A DNA stretch of 64,000 bases from Pseudomonas sp. KUIN-1 (GTDB lineage Bacteria > Pseudomonadota > Gammaproteobacteria > Pseudomonadales > Pseudomonadaceae): positions 2,976,001 through 3,040,000 of the forward strand of contig NZ_AP020337.1 in the NCBI RefSeq assembly GCF_009176725.1, read 5' to 3'. Each line of letters opens with the position of its first letter. Positions within the stretch are counted from its first letter, which is position 1. The translations under genes were made by a program, and so were the position numbers. The notes beneath the pieces were generated by a model that worked only from the letters and a program-made list of their open reading frames with translations, did not search any database and was not told where the DNA came from. Positions 25,101 to 27,386 of the stretch are shown here, piece after piece.

Positions 25101-26986
25101 GTGTAAAGCACATAGGCCAGGTGATTCGGCTGCAGGCCCAGGGCCTTGGCATCCGGGTTGACGCTCGGCTGCCTGGCCAATTGCGCGCGGTCATCGCGGC
25201 CATCGAGCACCAGCACCGGAAGATCCGAGGCCGGCAGGTTGTCGCTCAGGTCCCGAGTGGTCAGCACTGCCTGCGGCGAGCTGTCCTCGAGCATATAGGC
25301 CTGGCGAGCGCTGGGCAGGTCAGGGTCGATCGGTACATAGGCGCCACCGGCCTTGAGAATACCCAACAGCGCCACGACCATTTCCGCGCCGCGACGCAGG
25401 CTGACCGCGACACGCGTATCCGGCTCCACGCCCAGTTCGATCAGGCGATGGGCGAGCTGGTTGGCCTGCTGGTTGAGTTCGGCGTAAGTGAGCAACGGCC
25501 CGCTGTCGCCACGTACGGCGCAGGCATCCGGACGCTGGGCGGCCTGTTGTTCGATCAGTTGGTGGATCAGGACATCGCGGGGATAGGCGAGGGCGGTTTC
25601 GTTGAAAGTTGCCAGTTGCTGATGCTCGCTTGTGCTCATCAACGGGAAGTGCGCCAAAGGCGTGTCGTGTTGATTCAGCACAGCTTCAAGCATGGCGAAA
25701 ATGCGCTGTTGTACGCGCTGAGCTTCCTCGAAGGTGAAGTAAGCGGTGTTGAAGTTGAAATCCAGGTGGATGTCTTCAGAAGGATGGTAGTCGCGTACGA
25801 AGATCGCCATGGGCGTCTGCTCGTAACCGTTGTCCAGCATCAGCACCCGCGCCGGGTCCTCGCTGCCGAACGTGACGTCACCATCGAAGCTTTCGAATGA
25901 CAGTGAAACATCGAACAACTGGTGGCGTCCGTTTTGCGCCAGCCGCAGGCTACGGTTGAGTTCGGCAATCGGGAAACGCTGGTGGCGATAAGTGCGACGT
26001 AGTTGCGTGCCGATGTTATTCATCAGATCGACCAGCGTTTCATGCGGATCGAAGCCCACGCGAATCGGGCTGACCGAGGAAAACATACCGATGGTGGCTT
26101 TCTGACGAGCATTGGTACGGTTATGCACCGGCATACCGACAACGATCTCATCGACGCCCACGGTGCGGCAGAAATAGGTGCTGATCACTCCGACCAGTAC
26201 ATGAGCAACGGACAGGTTGCATTCGCTGGCAAACTGCGTCAGCGCGTTGTAAAGCGCGCGAGGCAACATGGCTTGAACCTGGTCACTGGGGGCAGGGACG
26301 TTGGTAAGGCCTGCCTTGAAATCTGCCCTGCGTTGCAGCAGAACCGGCGGCAGTTGTGCGTAGGACTGCTCCCAGAACAGTCGATCACGCTCGTAGCGAC
26401 AAGACGCCATGTAGGCCCTGTCTTCTTCAAGGAACGAGAGGTATGAAGGCCCCTCGGCAAGCGTTTCCTTGCCTTCCAGCAAGCCTGAGTAGGTATCGCC
26501 TACGGCGTGCGCGATCAGCACTGCACCGATGCCGTCGGCAACCAGGTGGTGCAAGCGATTGAACCAGTAATGAAGTTGCGGCCCGCAACGAACCAGACGC
26601 GATTCCCAGAGTTGTCCGGTCATTGACTCAAAGGGATGGCGGAACGACTCGCGCAGATGCGCAATGGCCTGCTCGGTGTCGCCGTCGACCTCAGGAAAAT
26701 CGGTCACCTCAAGCTTGAACGGCGCCTTGGACAGAACCCGCTGGCCGCCCATCCCCCTTTCGTGGCTGAAACTCAGACGCAGCGCGTCATGGCTGTCGAT
26801 GACCCTCTGGATGGCTTTTTCGAACAGTGCAATATCGATGTCGCCCTTGATCTCCAGAGTCATGCCGATGTTGTAATAAGGCAGGTGCGGATAGGCGAGC
26901 TGATCAAGCCAGATACCTTGCTGAACCGAAGCCAGCGGAAGGAGCTCTTGTCCTTGCGTGCACAGATTGTCGATCAACGAATTCAT
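1..26986 (-). CDS. syrE: Syringomycin synthetase SyrE, giant NRPS (3' end beyond window)
   Basis: Cytoplasmic multimodular NRPS that builds the syringomycin lipononapeptide. One frame stays open from ATG at 26986 to the window edge, 8995 codons; I checked the phase at many conserved motifs along it. Order: starter C, then A-T followed by seven C-A-T modules, then a ninth C domain that is cut off; the final T and thioesterase lie outside. Phosphopantetheine serines in GGHS motifs are at residues 1024, 2114, 3201, 4288, 5355, 6411, 7483 and 8571. A-domain codes give Ser, Ser, Dab, Dab, Arg, an unusual code (Phe by position), Thr (becomes Dhb) and Asp. There is no Thr A domain for residue 9, as expected if SyrB1/SyrB2/SyrC supply chlorothreonine in trans. 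An AGGTG stretch precedes the ATG by about 7 bases. A syr-syp box lies 136 bp upstream. About 400 residues seem to be missing at the C-terminus, judged from the family's size. Confidence 0.96.
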   Translation of the reverse strand, partial: MNSLIDNLCTQGQELLPLASVQQGIWLDQLAYPHLPYYNIGMTLEIKGDIDIALFEKAIQRVIDSHDALRLSFSHERGMGGQRVLSKAPFKLEVTDFPEVDGDTEQAIAHLRESFRHPFESMTGQLWESRLVRCGPQLHYWFNRLHHLVADGIGAVLIAHAVGDTYSGLLEGKETLAEGPSYLSFLEEDRAYMASCRYERDRLFWEQSYAQLPPVLLQRRADFKAGLTNVPAPSDQVQAMLPRALYNALTQFASECNLSVAHVLVGVISTYFCRTVGVDEIVVGMPVHNRTNARQKATIGMFSSVSPIRVGFDPHETLVDLMNNIGTQLRRTYRHQRFPIAELNRSLRLAQNGRHQLFDVSLSFESFDGDVTFGSEDPARVLMLDNGYEQTPMAIFVRDYHPSEDIHLDFNFNTAYFTFEEAQRVQQRIFAMLEAVLNQHDTPLAHFPLMSTSEHQQLATFNETALAYPRDVLIHQLIEQQAAQRPDACAVRGDSGPLLTYAELNQQANQLAHRLIELGVEPDTRVAVSLRRGAEMVVALLGILKAGGAYVPIDPDLPSARQAYMLEDSSPQAVLTTRDLSDNLPASDLPVLVLDGRDDRAQLARQPSVNPDAKALGLQPNHLAYVLYTSGSTGTPKGVMNEHLGVVNRLLWARDAYQVNSQDRVLQKTPFGFDVSVWEFFLPLLTGAELVMARPGGHQDPDYLAQVMSDAGITLLHFVPSMLDVFLEHRSTRDFPQLRRVLCSGEALPRALQRRFEQHLKGVELHNLYGPTEAAIDVTAWECRPTDPGDSVPIGRPIANIQMHVLDALGQLQPLGVAGELHIGGIGVARGYLNQPDLSAERFIADPFSSDPQARLYKTGDVGRWLANGALEYLGRNDFQVKIRGLRIEIGEIEAALAKHPAVHEAVVTAREDIPGDKRLVAYYTQSAEHTAVDLEILRSHLQQQLPEYMVPAIYVLLEAMPLTSNGKLDRKALPAPDGDALISRGYEAPQGEVETLLASIWADVLKVEQVGRHDHFFELGGHSLLAVKLIERMRQVGLSADVHVLFGQPTVAALAAAAGGGSEVVVPTNLIPEHCDRITPQMLALINLSQAQIDHVVKDMPGGVANVQDIYPLAPLQAGILYHHISAEQGDPYTLKALFALSDRARLDDFSGALQGVINRHDILRTAVLWEDLDEPVQVVLRQAELHVTELFLDSADGPVDEQLHQRFDRRHYRLDVRTAPLMRIVFSHDPVNDRWLAMLLCHHLVSDATSLSVILQEIQAHLLGQGKALGEAVPYRNYVAQARLGVSEAQHEAFFRDMLGDIDEPTLPFGLQDVQDRGRNLEEASVTLAAELNLRLRAQARQAGVSVASLMHLAWARVLGNVSACEQVVFGTVLLGRMQAGDGADRALGMFINTLPLRVDIGATTVAEGLKATHERLTALLGHEHAPLVLAQRCSGVAAPTPLFSALLNYRHSVVSDVSAEAASAWGGIESFGTEDHTNYPLTLNVDDLGDAFTLTIQAVQQISATRIGEYMQVALRSLVDALEHTPQAALNSLSILPDDERELLLTGFNDTAHPYPRDVLIHQLIEQQAAQRPDACAVRGDSGPLLTYAELNQQANQLAHRLIELGVEPDTRVAVSLRRGPEMVVALLGILKAGGAYVPIDPDLPSARQAYMLEDSSPQAVLTTRDLSDNLPASDLPVLVLDGHDDRAQLARQQSVNPDAKALGLQPNHLAYVLYTSGSTGTPKGVMNEHLGVVNRLLWARDAYQVNSQDRVLQKTPFGFDVSVWEFFLPLLTGAELVMARPGGHQDPDYLAQVMSDAGITLLHFVPSMLDVFLEHRSTRDFPQLRRVLCSGEALPRALQRRFEQQLKGVELHNLYGPTEAAIDVTAWECRPTDPGDSVPIGRPIANIQMHVLDALGQLQPLGVAGELHIGGIGVARGYLNQPDLSAERFIADPFSEDRQARLYKTGDVGRWLANGALEYLGRNDFQVKIRGLRIEIGEIEAALAKHPAVHEAVVTAREDIPGDKRLVAYYTQSAEHTAVDLEILRSHLQQQLPEYMVPAIYVLLEAMPLTSNGKLDRKALPAPDGDALISRGYEAPQGEIEEQIAIIWQDLLGVEQVGRHDHFFELGGHSLLAVSLIDRLRKQDLNLNVNTVFTAPSVREMALAISQEKQALFRAPANRIPAHCTQLTPDMLPLVELSVAQIELIASAVPGGAANIQDIYPLAPLQEGILFHYLLNLERDAYLVRSTIEFDSRARLDAFLEGLQTVIDRHDVLRSSVHWVGLPQAVQVVHRQAQLPIHTLTLRPDEDALSQLDRLSDPGRLRLDLRQAPLLLAYIARDPDSERWLLALIDHHMISDHVTLELILEEIRLLMRGQSADLLPPQPYREFVAQTLASPSSAHEAYFTRRLADVDSPTAPFELLEVQGDGNDVEESELALSSDLCARIRTQARERGMSPAVLFHVAWAQVLARCTGRDDVVFGTAVTGRLQGTLGAERAMGMFMNTLPVRVQLATQSVQELVMATHRDLSELLSHEQASLALAQRCSSVATGVPLFSSLLNYRHQNEDSQLQWPGLRLLDSAERTNYPLCLSVNDYGSDLGLLIHSVQPADPQRLCAMMQCALEQLTDALAHTPQKEVTQLDVLPAAERNLLLETFNQTRQDYPTDLCIQHLFEAQVRTQPDAIAVAFQAQRLSYAELNRQANRLAHHLIGLGIGPDDRVAICVERGVEMMVGLLGVLKAGAAYVPLDPAYPAERLAYMIEDSQPAALLTQRHLQEYLPTLTLPLVLLDDDQRKTFTERDDNPVVEALGVRNLAYVIYTSGSTGNPKGVMIEHRGLVNYSVDAARLFGLSQSDTVLQQNTLNFDLSVEEIFPALLAGATLTPSREIFGSEGTENHGIDPTVLHLTAAHWHTLVAEWHKQPQVAEQRLQHVRLINVTGDALSAQKLKLWDEVRPAHTRLINTYGPTEATVSCTAAYVSHDAAAGSEGSGNATIGKPMANTRIYLLDAHQQPVPYGVAGEIYIGGDGVARGYLNLEEVNAERFLADPFSESPDARMYKTGDLARYMADGRIEYLGRNDFQVKVRGFRIELGEIEARLGNCTGVKEAVVIAREDNPGDKRLVAYVVAQPQSQLTAADLRAELAPQLAEYMLPSAFVLLDELPLTPNRKLDRKALPAPDADALISRGYEAPQGETETQIVAIWQDLLGIEQVGRHDHFFELGGHSLLAVSLIERLRKQGLNLNVKTVFTAPTVREMALAISQDKHVLFQVPANRIPAHCTQLTPDMLPLVELSVAQIELITSAVAGGAANIQDIYPLAPLQDGILFHYLLNRERDAYLMRSMIEFDSRARLDAFLEGLQTVIDRHDILRSSVHWIGLPQAVQVVHRQAQLPVHTLTLTPEEDALSQLDRLSDPGRLRLDLRQAPLLLAYIARDPNSERWLLALIDHHMISDHVTVELILEEIRLLMRGQSADLLPPQPYRDFVAQTLASPSSAHEAYFTRRLADVDSPTAPFELLEVQGDGNDVEEAKLALNSDLCIRIRTQARERGMSPAVLFHVAWAQVMARCTGRDDVVFGTVVTGRLQGTAGAERAMGMFMNTLPVRVQLTTQGAQELVMATHRDLSELLSHEQASLALAQRCSSVATGVPLFSSLLNYRHQGEDSRLQWPGMRLLDGTERTNYPLCLSVNDYGSELDLIIHSMQPANPQRLCAMMQCALEQLTDALAHTPQMAVTQLDVLPAAERNLLLETFNQTRQDYPTDLCIQHLFEAQVRTQPDAIAVAVQGQRLSYADLNRQANRLAHHLISLGIVPDDRVAICVERGVEMMIGLLGVLKAGAAYVPLDPAYPAERLAYMITDSQPAALLTQRGLQERLPALSMPLVLLDDEQYQGLAECDDNPVVPTLGVRNLAYVIYTSGSTGNPKGVMIEHRGLVNYSVDAARLFDLSQSDTVLQQNTLNFDLSVEEIFPALLAGATLAPSREIFGSEGTETHGIQPTVLHLTTAHWHTLVAEWHNQPQAAEQRLQHVRLINVTGDALSAQKLKLWDEVRPAHTRLINTYGPTEATVSCTAAYVSYDAAAGSEGSGNATIGKPMANTRIYLLDAHQQPVPYGVAGEIYIGGDGVARGYLNLEEVNAERFLADPFSESPDARMYKTGDLARYMADGRIEYLGRNDFQVKVRGFRIELGEIEARLGNCKGVKEAVVIAREDNPGEKRLVAYVVAQPQTQITAAELRAELAPQLAEYMLPSAFVLLDELPLTPNRKLDRKALPAPADDAFASREHVEPQGATEIALAQIWQNLLDLERVGRHDQFFELGGHSLLAMRLISQVRHQLGVELGLAALFAHPELSALAVAIAQAGRSKLPDIVPVARDQAWPLSFGQQRLWFLAQMEGASAAYHIPAGLSLHGNLNLKALQRALERIVARHEGLRTTFMQGDDGQPVQRISPADTGFNLQMHDLQGLADAEEKLQALASEESLQSFDLQQGPLIRGRLIRMAEDHHVLLLTLHHIVSDGWSVDVLTRELSALYAAFSQDQDDPLAPLELQYLDYAVWQRRWLSGDVLQQQSNFWQQTLADAPALLMLPTDRARPALQDYAGAALPVVFDKDLTRGLKALSQRRGSTLFMTVMAAWAGLLGRLAGQDDVVIGTPVANRTRSEVEGLVGLFVNTLAIRVDLSDKPTAETLLARVKQQTLDAQAHQDLPFEQVVEVINPLRSLSHSPIFQAMLSWENNEASDLTLGDMTLKSIELAADTAQFDLTLDMAEVDEQLVGTLEYATALFDESTMRRYLGYFQRVLEAMVADDQQVLEHVALLGADEREHLLAGLNATEAPFPQDRTIHQLFEERVQAQPDAIAVAFGAQRLSYAELNRQANRVAHHLISLGIKPDDRVAICVERGVEMLIGVLGVLKAGAAYVPLDPAYPAERLAYMIEDSTPSALLAQRDVQAHLPTLDLPLVLLDEDQRTTLSERGDNPVVETLGAHNLAYVIYTSGSTGVPKGVMVEHRGLFAVSAAWEQLYALHAPLNHLQMAGFSFDVFSADLIRSLAFGGTLVLCPRETLMDPPALYRLLSEESIGFADFVPAVLNALLGWVEETGHDLSFMRTVVCGSDIWTAHSARQLRKLCGDHVQIVQAYGVTEASIDSTCFEFEATSQVDGVLPIGRALANTRIYLLDELGQAVPPGVAGELYIGGAGIARGYLNLQQLTAERFMDNPFVAGERLYRSGDMARYRADGNIEFLGRNDSQAKLRGLRLELGEIEARLAEVAGVRESLVVIREDSGGTPKLIAYFVEYATRDESGPALTPRALRQQLQLNLPEYMIPAAFVRMAALPLSANGKLDRRALPEPDADAFDQHDFEAADGPLETAIAAIWADVLGVAQVGRHDDFFALGGHSLLVMRVLAQVRQQLNLEVSPSVFFAAPVLRQFAERLGNTQDNARVAIKPVQRSGALPLSFAQQRLWFLAQLEGGSAAYHIPAGLRLRGNLDQASLQRALDRIVARHEALRTTFVQEQGQPAEQRISAAETGFRLQLQVLAGQTDAEDKLLAIAAQEASEHFDLVNGPLVRGRLVRMADDDHVLLVTMHHIVSDGWSTGVLNRELGALYDAFRQGADDPLPALPVQYVDYALWQRDWLSGDVLQQQRQYWQQALAGAPALLTLPTDRPRPAQQDYSGQTLELVLDTQLTRGLKTLSQRHGSSLFMTVMGAWAALLGRLSGQDDVVIGTPVANRMSAEVENLIGFFVNTLAIRVDLSGTPSVEALVRQVKQRTLAAQANQDLPFEQVVEVVQPQRSLSHSPIFQAMLSWQNNEDTALVLGDLTLQGVAVAGDTAKFDLALDIGEVDGQLIGTLEYATALFDESTMRRYRGYFLRLLEAMAADDQQVLEQVPLLDTAEREYLLKDINATERTYPVGQLMHRLFEAHAEAAPQAIAVRQGEQTLTYAELDSRANALAQHLRKHGVGPGTRVAILLDRSVELLASMLATLKCGAAYLALDRLAPEERLRFMLEDSEAIMLLSRSDLTAPDMTPRLDLDTLELSALNQEPVVPATEVAGETPACIIYTSGSTGVPKGVIVTHNGIVRLVQDNGYYDFSAEDRVAFSSNPAFDASTPEIWGALLNGGQSVIIEPQVLLEPVAFAALLKRHGVTAMISSTALFNLYAGLIPEALAGLRMIMCGGERADPASFRRVREHSAQVRLFNGYGPTEGTTCATSYEIFDVLPDTLSLPIGKPNANVRVYVLDARREPVPMGVVGEIYIGGTGVALGYLNRPELTAERFSEDPFSQQAGARLYRTGDLARWLPDGNLEYLARNDGQVKVRGFRVELGEIESVLHLCDGVRNSVVVAHEASPGDTRLVAYYTVHAGVDAPDPEDLRAQLSADLAEYMVPSVFVRLDALPLTLNGKVDQKALPVPDLNAMFERTYVAPEGATEQALAEIFQELLGLERVGRHDGFFELGGHSLLAAQLVSRVRQQLNGDMALRQLFNHPTVAELAKVVDGLQTVDSDSIEPIERNAPLALSFSQQRLWFLDRLDPGASSAYHMPMSLLLRGELDHRALKAALDRLVARHESLRTTFELHGEQPVQVIAAADSGFALAEDDLRSQPYEQASLNASRIADSEAAAPFDLRQGPLIRGRLLRLADDEHMLLITQHHIISDGWSVGVLINEFTALYQAFTEQRSDPLPALSIQYADYAAWQRRTFTGERLAEQADFWREHLGGAPTLLSLPTDRPRPAVQSYRGGAVPVTIDAALHQRLERFCQAHNVTLFMGLLSAWSVLMARLGNERDVVIGVPSANRGRTETENLIGFFVNTLALRVDLTQNPSVAQLLEQVRQTTLAANEHQDIPFEQVIEALQPPRSMSHSPLCQVALSLDNTSIGGELKLPGLSLHPVLQAHETAQFDLMLTLASENGALNGVIEYASDLFDRSTVERFAQHFHTLLEAMVEDVAQPVLGLPLLSPAQRLASPALLQPKAVFASGLMVHQRFEQFAAAHPQNIALVFGRHEVSYQALNRRANRLAHELLAQGVRPDDRVAILAERGTQMICAVLAVLKSGAAYVPLDPTYPTERLGYLLTDSAPVALLAQSACLDVLPAHSVPVLTLGADNDSADLADESLDRNPEPAALGLSREHLAYVIYTSGSTGLPKGVLVEHGNVARLFDATAGQFNFGHEDVWTLFHSFAFDFSVWEIWGALCYGGKLVIVPSEVARSPDDFYALVCEQQVTVLNQTPSAFRQFIQARERSPQEHALREVVFGGEALDFRSLQPWTARTPLSRTRLVNMYGITEITVHATYYPISQSEIDTAMPSLIGPALDDLCLRILDDYQQPVPVGVNGEIYIGGAGVARHYLNRTELNAERFIADPYALQSGARLYRTGDVAHYRSDGGVVYVGRNDSQIKIRGFRIELGEIEAQLLACPDVREAMVIVREDRPGDKRLVAYLIAEDGAAPESALLRSQLASVLAEHMLPSAFVTLETWPLTTNGKLDRAALPAPDQFATVSRDYEAPLGAIETTLAAAWQELLGVERVGRQDHFFELGGHSFLVISLIERLRQIGLLLDVSTVFSAPTLQAMAAVLAGGTAAERVAPANLIPVDCTALTPDMLPLVKLTRQELEHIVADVPGGVANVQDIYPLSSLQEGILFHHLLQSEGDAYLMRTLATFDSRALLDKFLGALQVVINRHDIMRSSLRWQGLPQPVQVVHRQAQLPVIQLDTAPGEDALQMLRERTNTYHMRLDLQQAPLIAAYITYDTRQEKWLMALLDHHLISDNVTLRLIMGEIQAVMDGRADALPPSQPYRNFIARAACVSQAEHEAYFRQLLGDVDTTTAPYGVLDVRGGDATILRSVQDLSDDLSARIHSTARAQGVPTSVLFHAAWGLVVAATSGCDDGIFGTVLSGRSQGTSGANHALGMFINTLPMRIRLQQNSVRDIVQDAYQQLSGLLTHEQAPLALAQRCSAVDASLPMFTVILNCRHGDLVNTAGENIEDMGEEQEGVHFLGSETRTNYPIEIAVANEANGFSLTAQSIDGIDPHRIAAYLGQAVAELVNALEQDPARLASSLEVIPQAERQLLLNDFNDTASDFAPAVPIHALFEDQVRRNPDAVALVYEDRQLSYRQLNRRANHVARQLLQLGVQPDERVAICAERSLDMIVGLLGVLKSGAAYVPIDPAHPADRMAFMLQDSQPRALLTQGALSLPVGDTPLMLLDSAESLLAADDQAFDANPVVDGLTAENLAYVIYTSGSTGQSKGVMVEHRSVFNFWNVLTRTTHQHCPTPATVALNAGFFFDMSIKGISQLFSGHKLVIIPQLLRANGSELLDFLEAHQVHAFDSTPSQLDTLLSAGLLERSSYQPVSVLLGGEAINASTWEKLRNCPTIRFYNMYGPTECTVDATIDLIRDLGEKPSIGRPIANVQVHVLDARGEPAPLGVAGEIHIGGSGVARGYLNRDELSAERFIVDPFSDVANARLYKTGDLGRWLADGTLEYMGRNDFQVKVRGFRIELGEIENVLLAVPGIREVVVIARNDSQGDSDSQRLVAYVCGESVAAEHLRSELLRHLPEYMVPSAFVQLDALPLTANGKLDRRALPAPGQDALASKVYEAPQGETEEAIAEIWKALLHLDQVGRNDGFLELGGHSLLAVQLLSRLRRKLGTRITLRELFDAPTVRGLASLVNAAAPGEAQSIPRANRSGRLPLSFSQQRLWFLDHLDHAAGAAYHLPMALRLTGALDTAALEATLDRLVARHETLRTRFELVDGEPVQKIAPADSRFPLLKQDLRDLSGDERTSTLARLGQENATQLFDLTKGPMLRGRLLRVADAEHVLLITLHHIVSDGWSNSVLAQEVSALYAAFSQGQKDPLPALPLQYVDYAAWQRQSLDGPALQAQIDFWRKHLEGAPSVLNLPLDRPRPAIQSYTGGMVEHVFSPALSADLRAFSQAQGSTPFMVLLAGWSMLMSHLSGQTDVVVGTPVANRQHPELEPMIGFFANTLALRVATDRETRLNDMLDRIKSLTLAAYNHQDLPFEQVVSALQPTRNMSHSPLFQVMLSLDNTPPSLLQLPDLEV
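1150..4410 (-). other. SyrE module 8: dual-type C - A(Asp) - T
   Basis: Boundaries are approximate. The C domain carries HHLLQSEGD, a canonical dual signature. The A-domain pocket reads DMKDLGMVD, consistent with aspartate. SyrP is expected to hydroxylate the Asp while it is tethered here, giving 3-hydroxy-Asp8. The carrier serine is at 1274-1276. Confidence 0.82.
4410..7630 (-). other. SyrE module 7: LCL-type C - A(Thr to Dhb) - T
   Basis: Boundaries are approximate. The C domain has HHIISDG. The A-domain code is DFWNVGMVH, a threonine code; residue 7 of syringomycin is dehydrobutyrine, made from threonine. The carrier serine is at 4538-4540. Confidence 0.86.
7630..10800 (-). other. SyrE module 6: LCL-type C - A(Phe by position) - T
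   Basis: Boundaries are approximate. The C domain is LCL type (HHIVSDG). The A-domain pocket reads DAPIMGGTC by my alignment, which is not the classical phenylalanine code of GrsA/TycA. Phenylalanine is inferred only from position 6 in syringomycin. The carrier serine is at 7754-7756. Confidence 0.75.
10800..14000 (-). other. SyrE module 5: LCL-type C - A(Arg) - T
   Basis: Boundaries are approximate. The C domain opens with the LSFGQQRLWFLAQ motif and has HHIVSDG, typical of LCL domains, so Dab4 stays L. The A-domain pocket reads DVADVGAID, the code assigned to arginine in syringomycin synthetase. The carrier serine is at 10922-10924. Confidence 0.86.
14000..17260 (-). other. SyrE module 4: atypical dual C - A(Dab) - T
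   Basis: Boundaries are approximate. The C-domain signature is HYLLNRERD, like module 3. The A-domain code is DLEHNTTVS (Dab). Most of the module is a near-copy of module 3 at an offset of 3261 bp. Its T domain differs from that of module 3 and leads into an ordinary LCL-type C domain. The carrier serine is at 14123-14125. Confidence 0.86.
14240..17400. repeat. Tandem repeat, copy 1: syrE T3-C4-A4 (Dab)
   Basis: Matches 17501-20661 at an offset of 3261 bp. From about 14701 to 15020 I see a single base difference from the other copy; divergence is higher in the carrier and C-domain parts. Confidence 0.88.
17260..20520 (-). other. SyrE module 3: atypical dual C - A(Dab) - T
   Basis: Boundaries are approximate. 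At the dual C/E signature position the C domain reads HYLLNLERD: second His is Tyr and the Gly is Arg. The active-site motif is HHMISDH. The A-domain code is DLEHNTTVS, known for 2,4-diaminobutyrate in Pseudomonas NRPSs. The carrier serine is at 17384-17386. Confidence 0.86.
17501..20661. repeat. Tandem repeat, copy 2: syrE T2-C3-A3 (Dab)
   Basis: Partner of 14240-17400. The repeat unit is one full module long, so the pair looks like a tandem module duplication that added the second Dab. Confidence 0.88.
20520..23790 (-). other. SyrE module 2: dual-type C - A(Ser) - T
   Basis: Boundaries are approximate. The C domain carries HHISAEQGD, which fits the HH(I/L)xxxxGD signature of dual condensation/epimerisation domains, so it should epimerise residue 1. 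The A domain again has the serine code DVWHLSLID and is almost the same DNA as module 1. The carrier serine is at 20645-20647. Confidence 0.86.
20751..22300. repeat. Direct repeat, copy 1: Ser A domain of syrE module 2
   Basis: Near-identical to 24021-25570 at a constant offset of 3270 bp, with only scattered base differences by eye. It covers the A domain, and similarity fades near the C-A junction. Confidence 0.88.
23790..26986 (-). other. SyrE module 1: starter C - A(Ser) - T
   Basis: Boundaries are approximate. The N-terminal C domain (LHHLVADG active-site motif) starts directly at the protein N-terminus, as in lipo-initiating starter C domains that take a 3-hydroxyacyl group. The A-domain pocket residues, aligned by eye to GrsA PheA, read DVWHLSLID, the established serine code. 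The carrier serine is at 23915-23917. Confidence 0.88.
24021..25570. repeat. Direct repeat, copy 2: Ser A domain of syrE module 1
   Basis: Partner of 20751-22300. The two A domains share the same serine code. Confidence 0.88.
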
Positions 26987-27121
26987 CTCAAAGCACCTGT
27001 TTGCGAAATCAATTGGCTCGTCTCCGGTCGATGGACGGCGCGGCATGGCGCTGGACGACTGCCAGTCGGCGGGAGGATTAAAAACATTGAAAAAAAAATA
27101 GAGCATCCACCTGGGGATGTC

Positions 27122-27141
27122 TGTCATGGGAAGCTGGGACA
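27122..27141 (-). promoter_or_regulatory. syr-syp box upstream of syrE
   Basis: Read toward syrE it is TGTCCCAGCTTCCCATGACA, 20 bp, with imperfect dyad symmetry. It fits the TGTC-N12-GACA frame of the syr-syp box known from P. syringae toxin promoters, bound by the LuxR-type regulators SalA/SyrF. It sits 136 bp upstream of the syrE ATG. GAC follows directly, as at the other two boxes here. I could not identify a convincing -10. Confidence 0.78.
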
Positions 27142-27335
27142 ACTGAGCGTGGTGGTCTTCCGGGTAGGTTGATCAGTGATTCGGGACGGCGCCGCGCCTC
27201 GCCGGTATAGAGGCCTGGACCGATTCGATTGGCCTATGGAGCGGGGCGCTGAAGGGACGGTTGGTGATTGCTGCGCCAGTGTGCCGCTTTGAAGGTGAGT
27301 CGGTCGCCGCCGCGCTCAAGGTCGCAGAGCAGAGT

Positions 27336-27360
27336 AAAGCTGGGGGCCTAAGCCCCCTTT
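27336..27360 (-). terminator. Putative terminator hairpin after syrC
   Basis: GGGGGC (27342-27347) pairs with GCCCCC (27352-27357) around a CTAA loop. AAAG and CTTT on the flanks can extend the stem with a small bulge. It lies 27 bp beyond the syrC stop. Toward syrE only a short T run follows, so it may be a weak or leaky terminator. Confidence 0.55.
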
Positions 27361-27386
27361 CCATTCGGCGAGGTATCGAATGCCTG

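Larger units (their letters stand above)
26987..27386. other. syrC-syrE intergenic region
   Basis: This is 400 bp without a credible gene. It holds a hairpin just after syrC, a syr-syp box, and an AT-rich stretch at about 27078-27104 that lies between the box and the syrE start. Short open frames on the plus strand lack family resemblance and run antisense into syrC. The layout suggests that syrE has its own promoter rather than depending on readthrough from syrB1. Confidence 0.8.
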
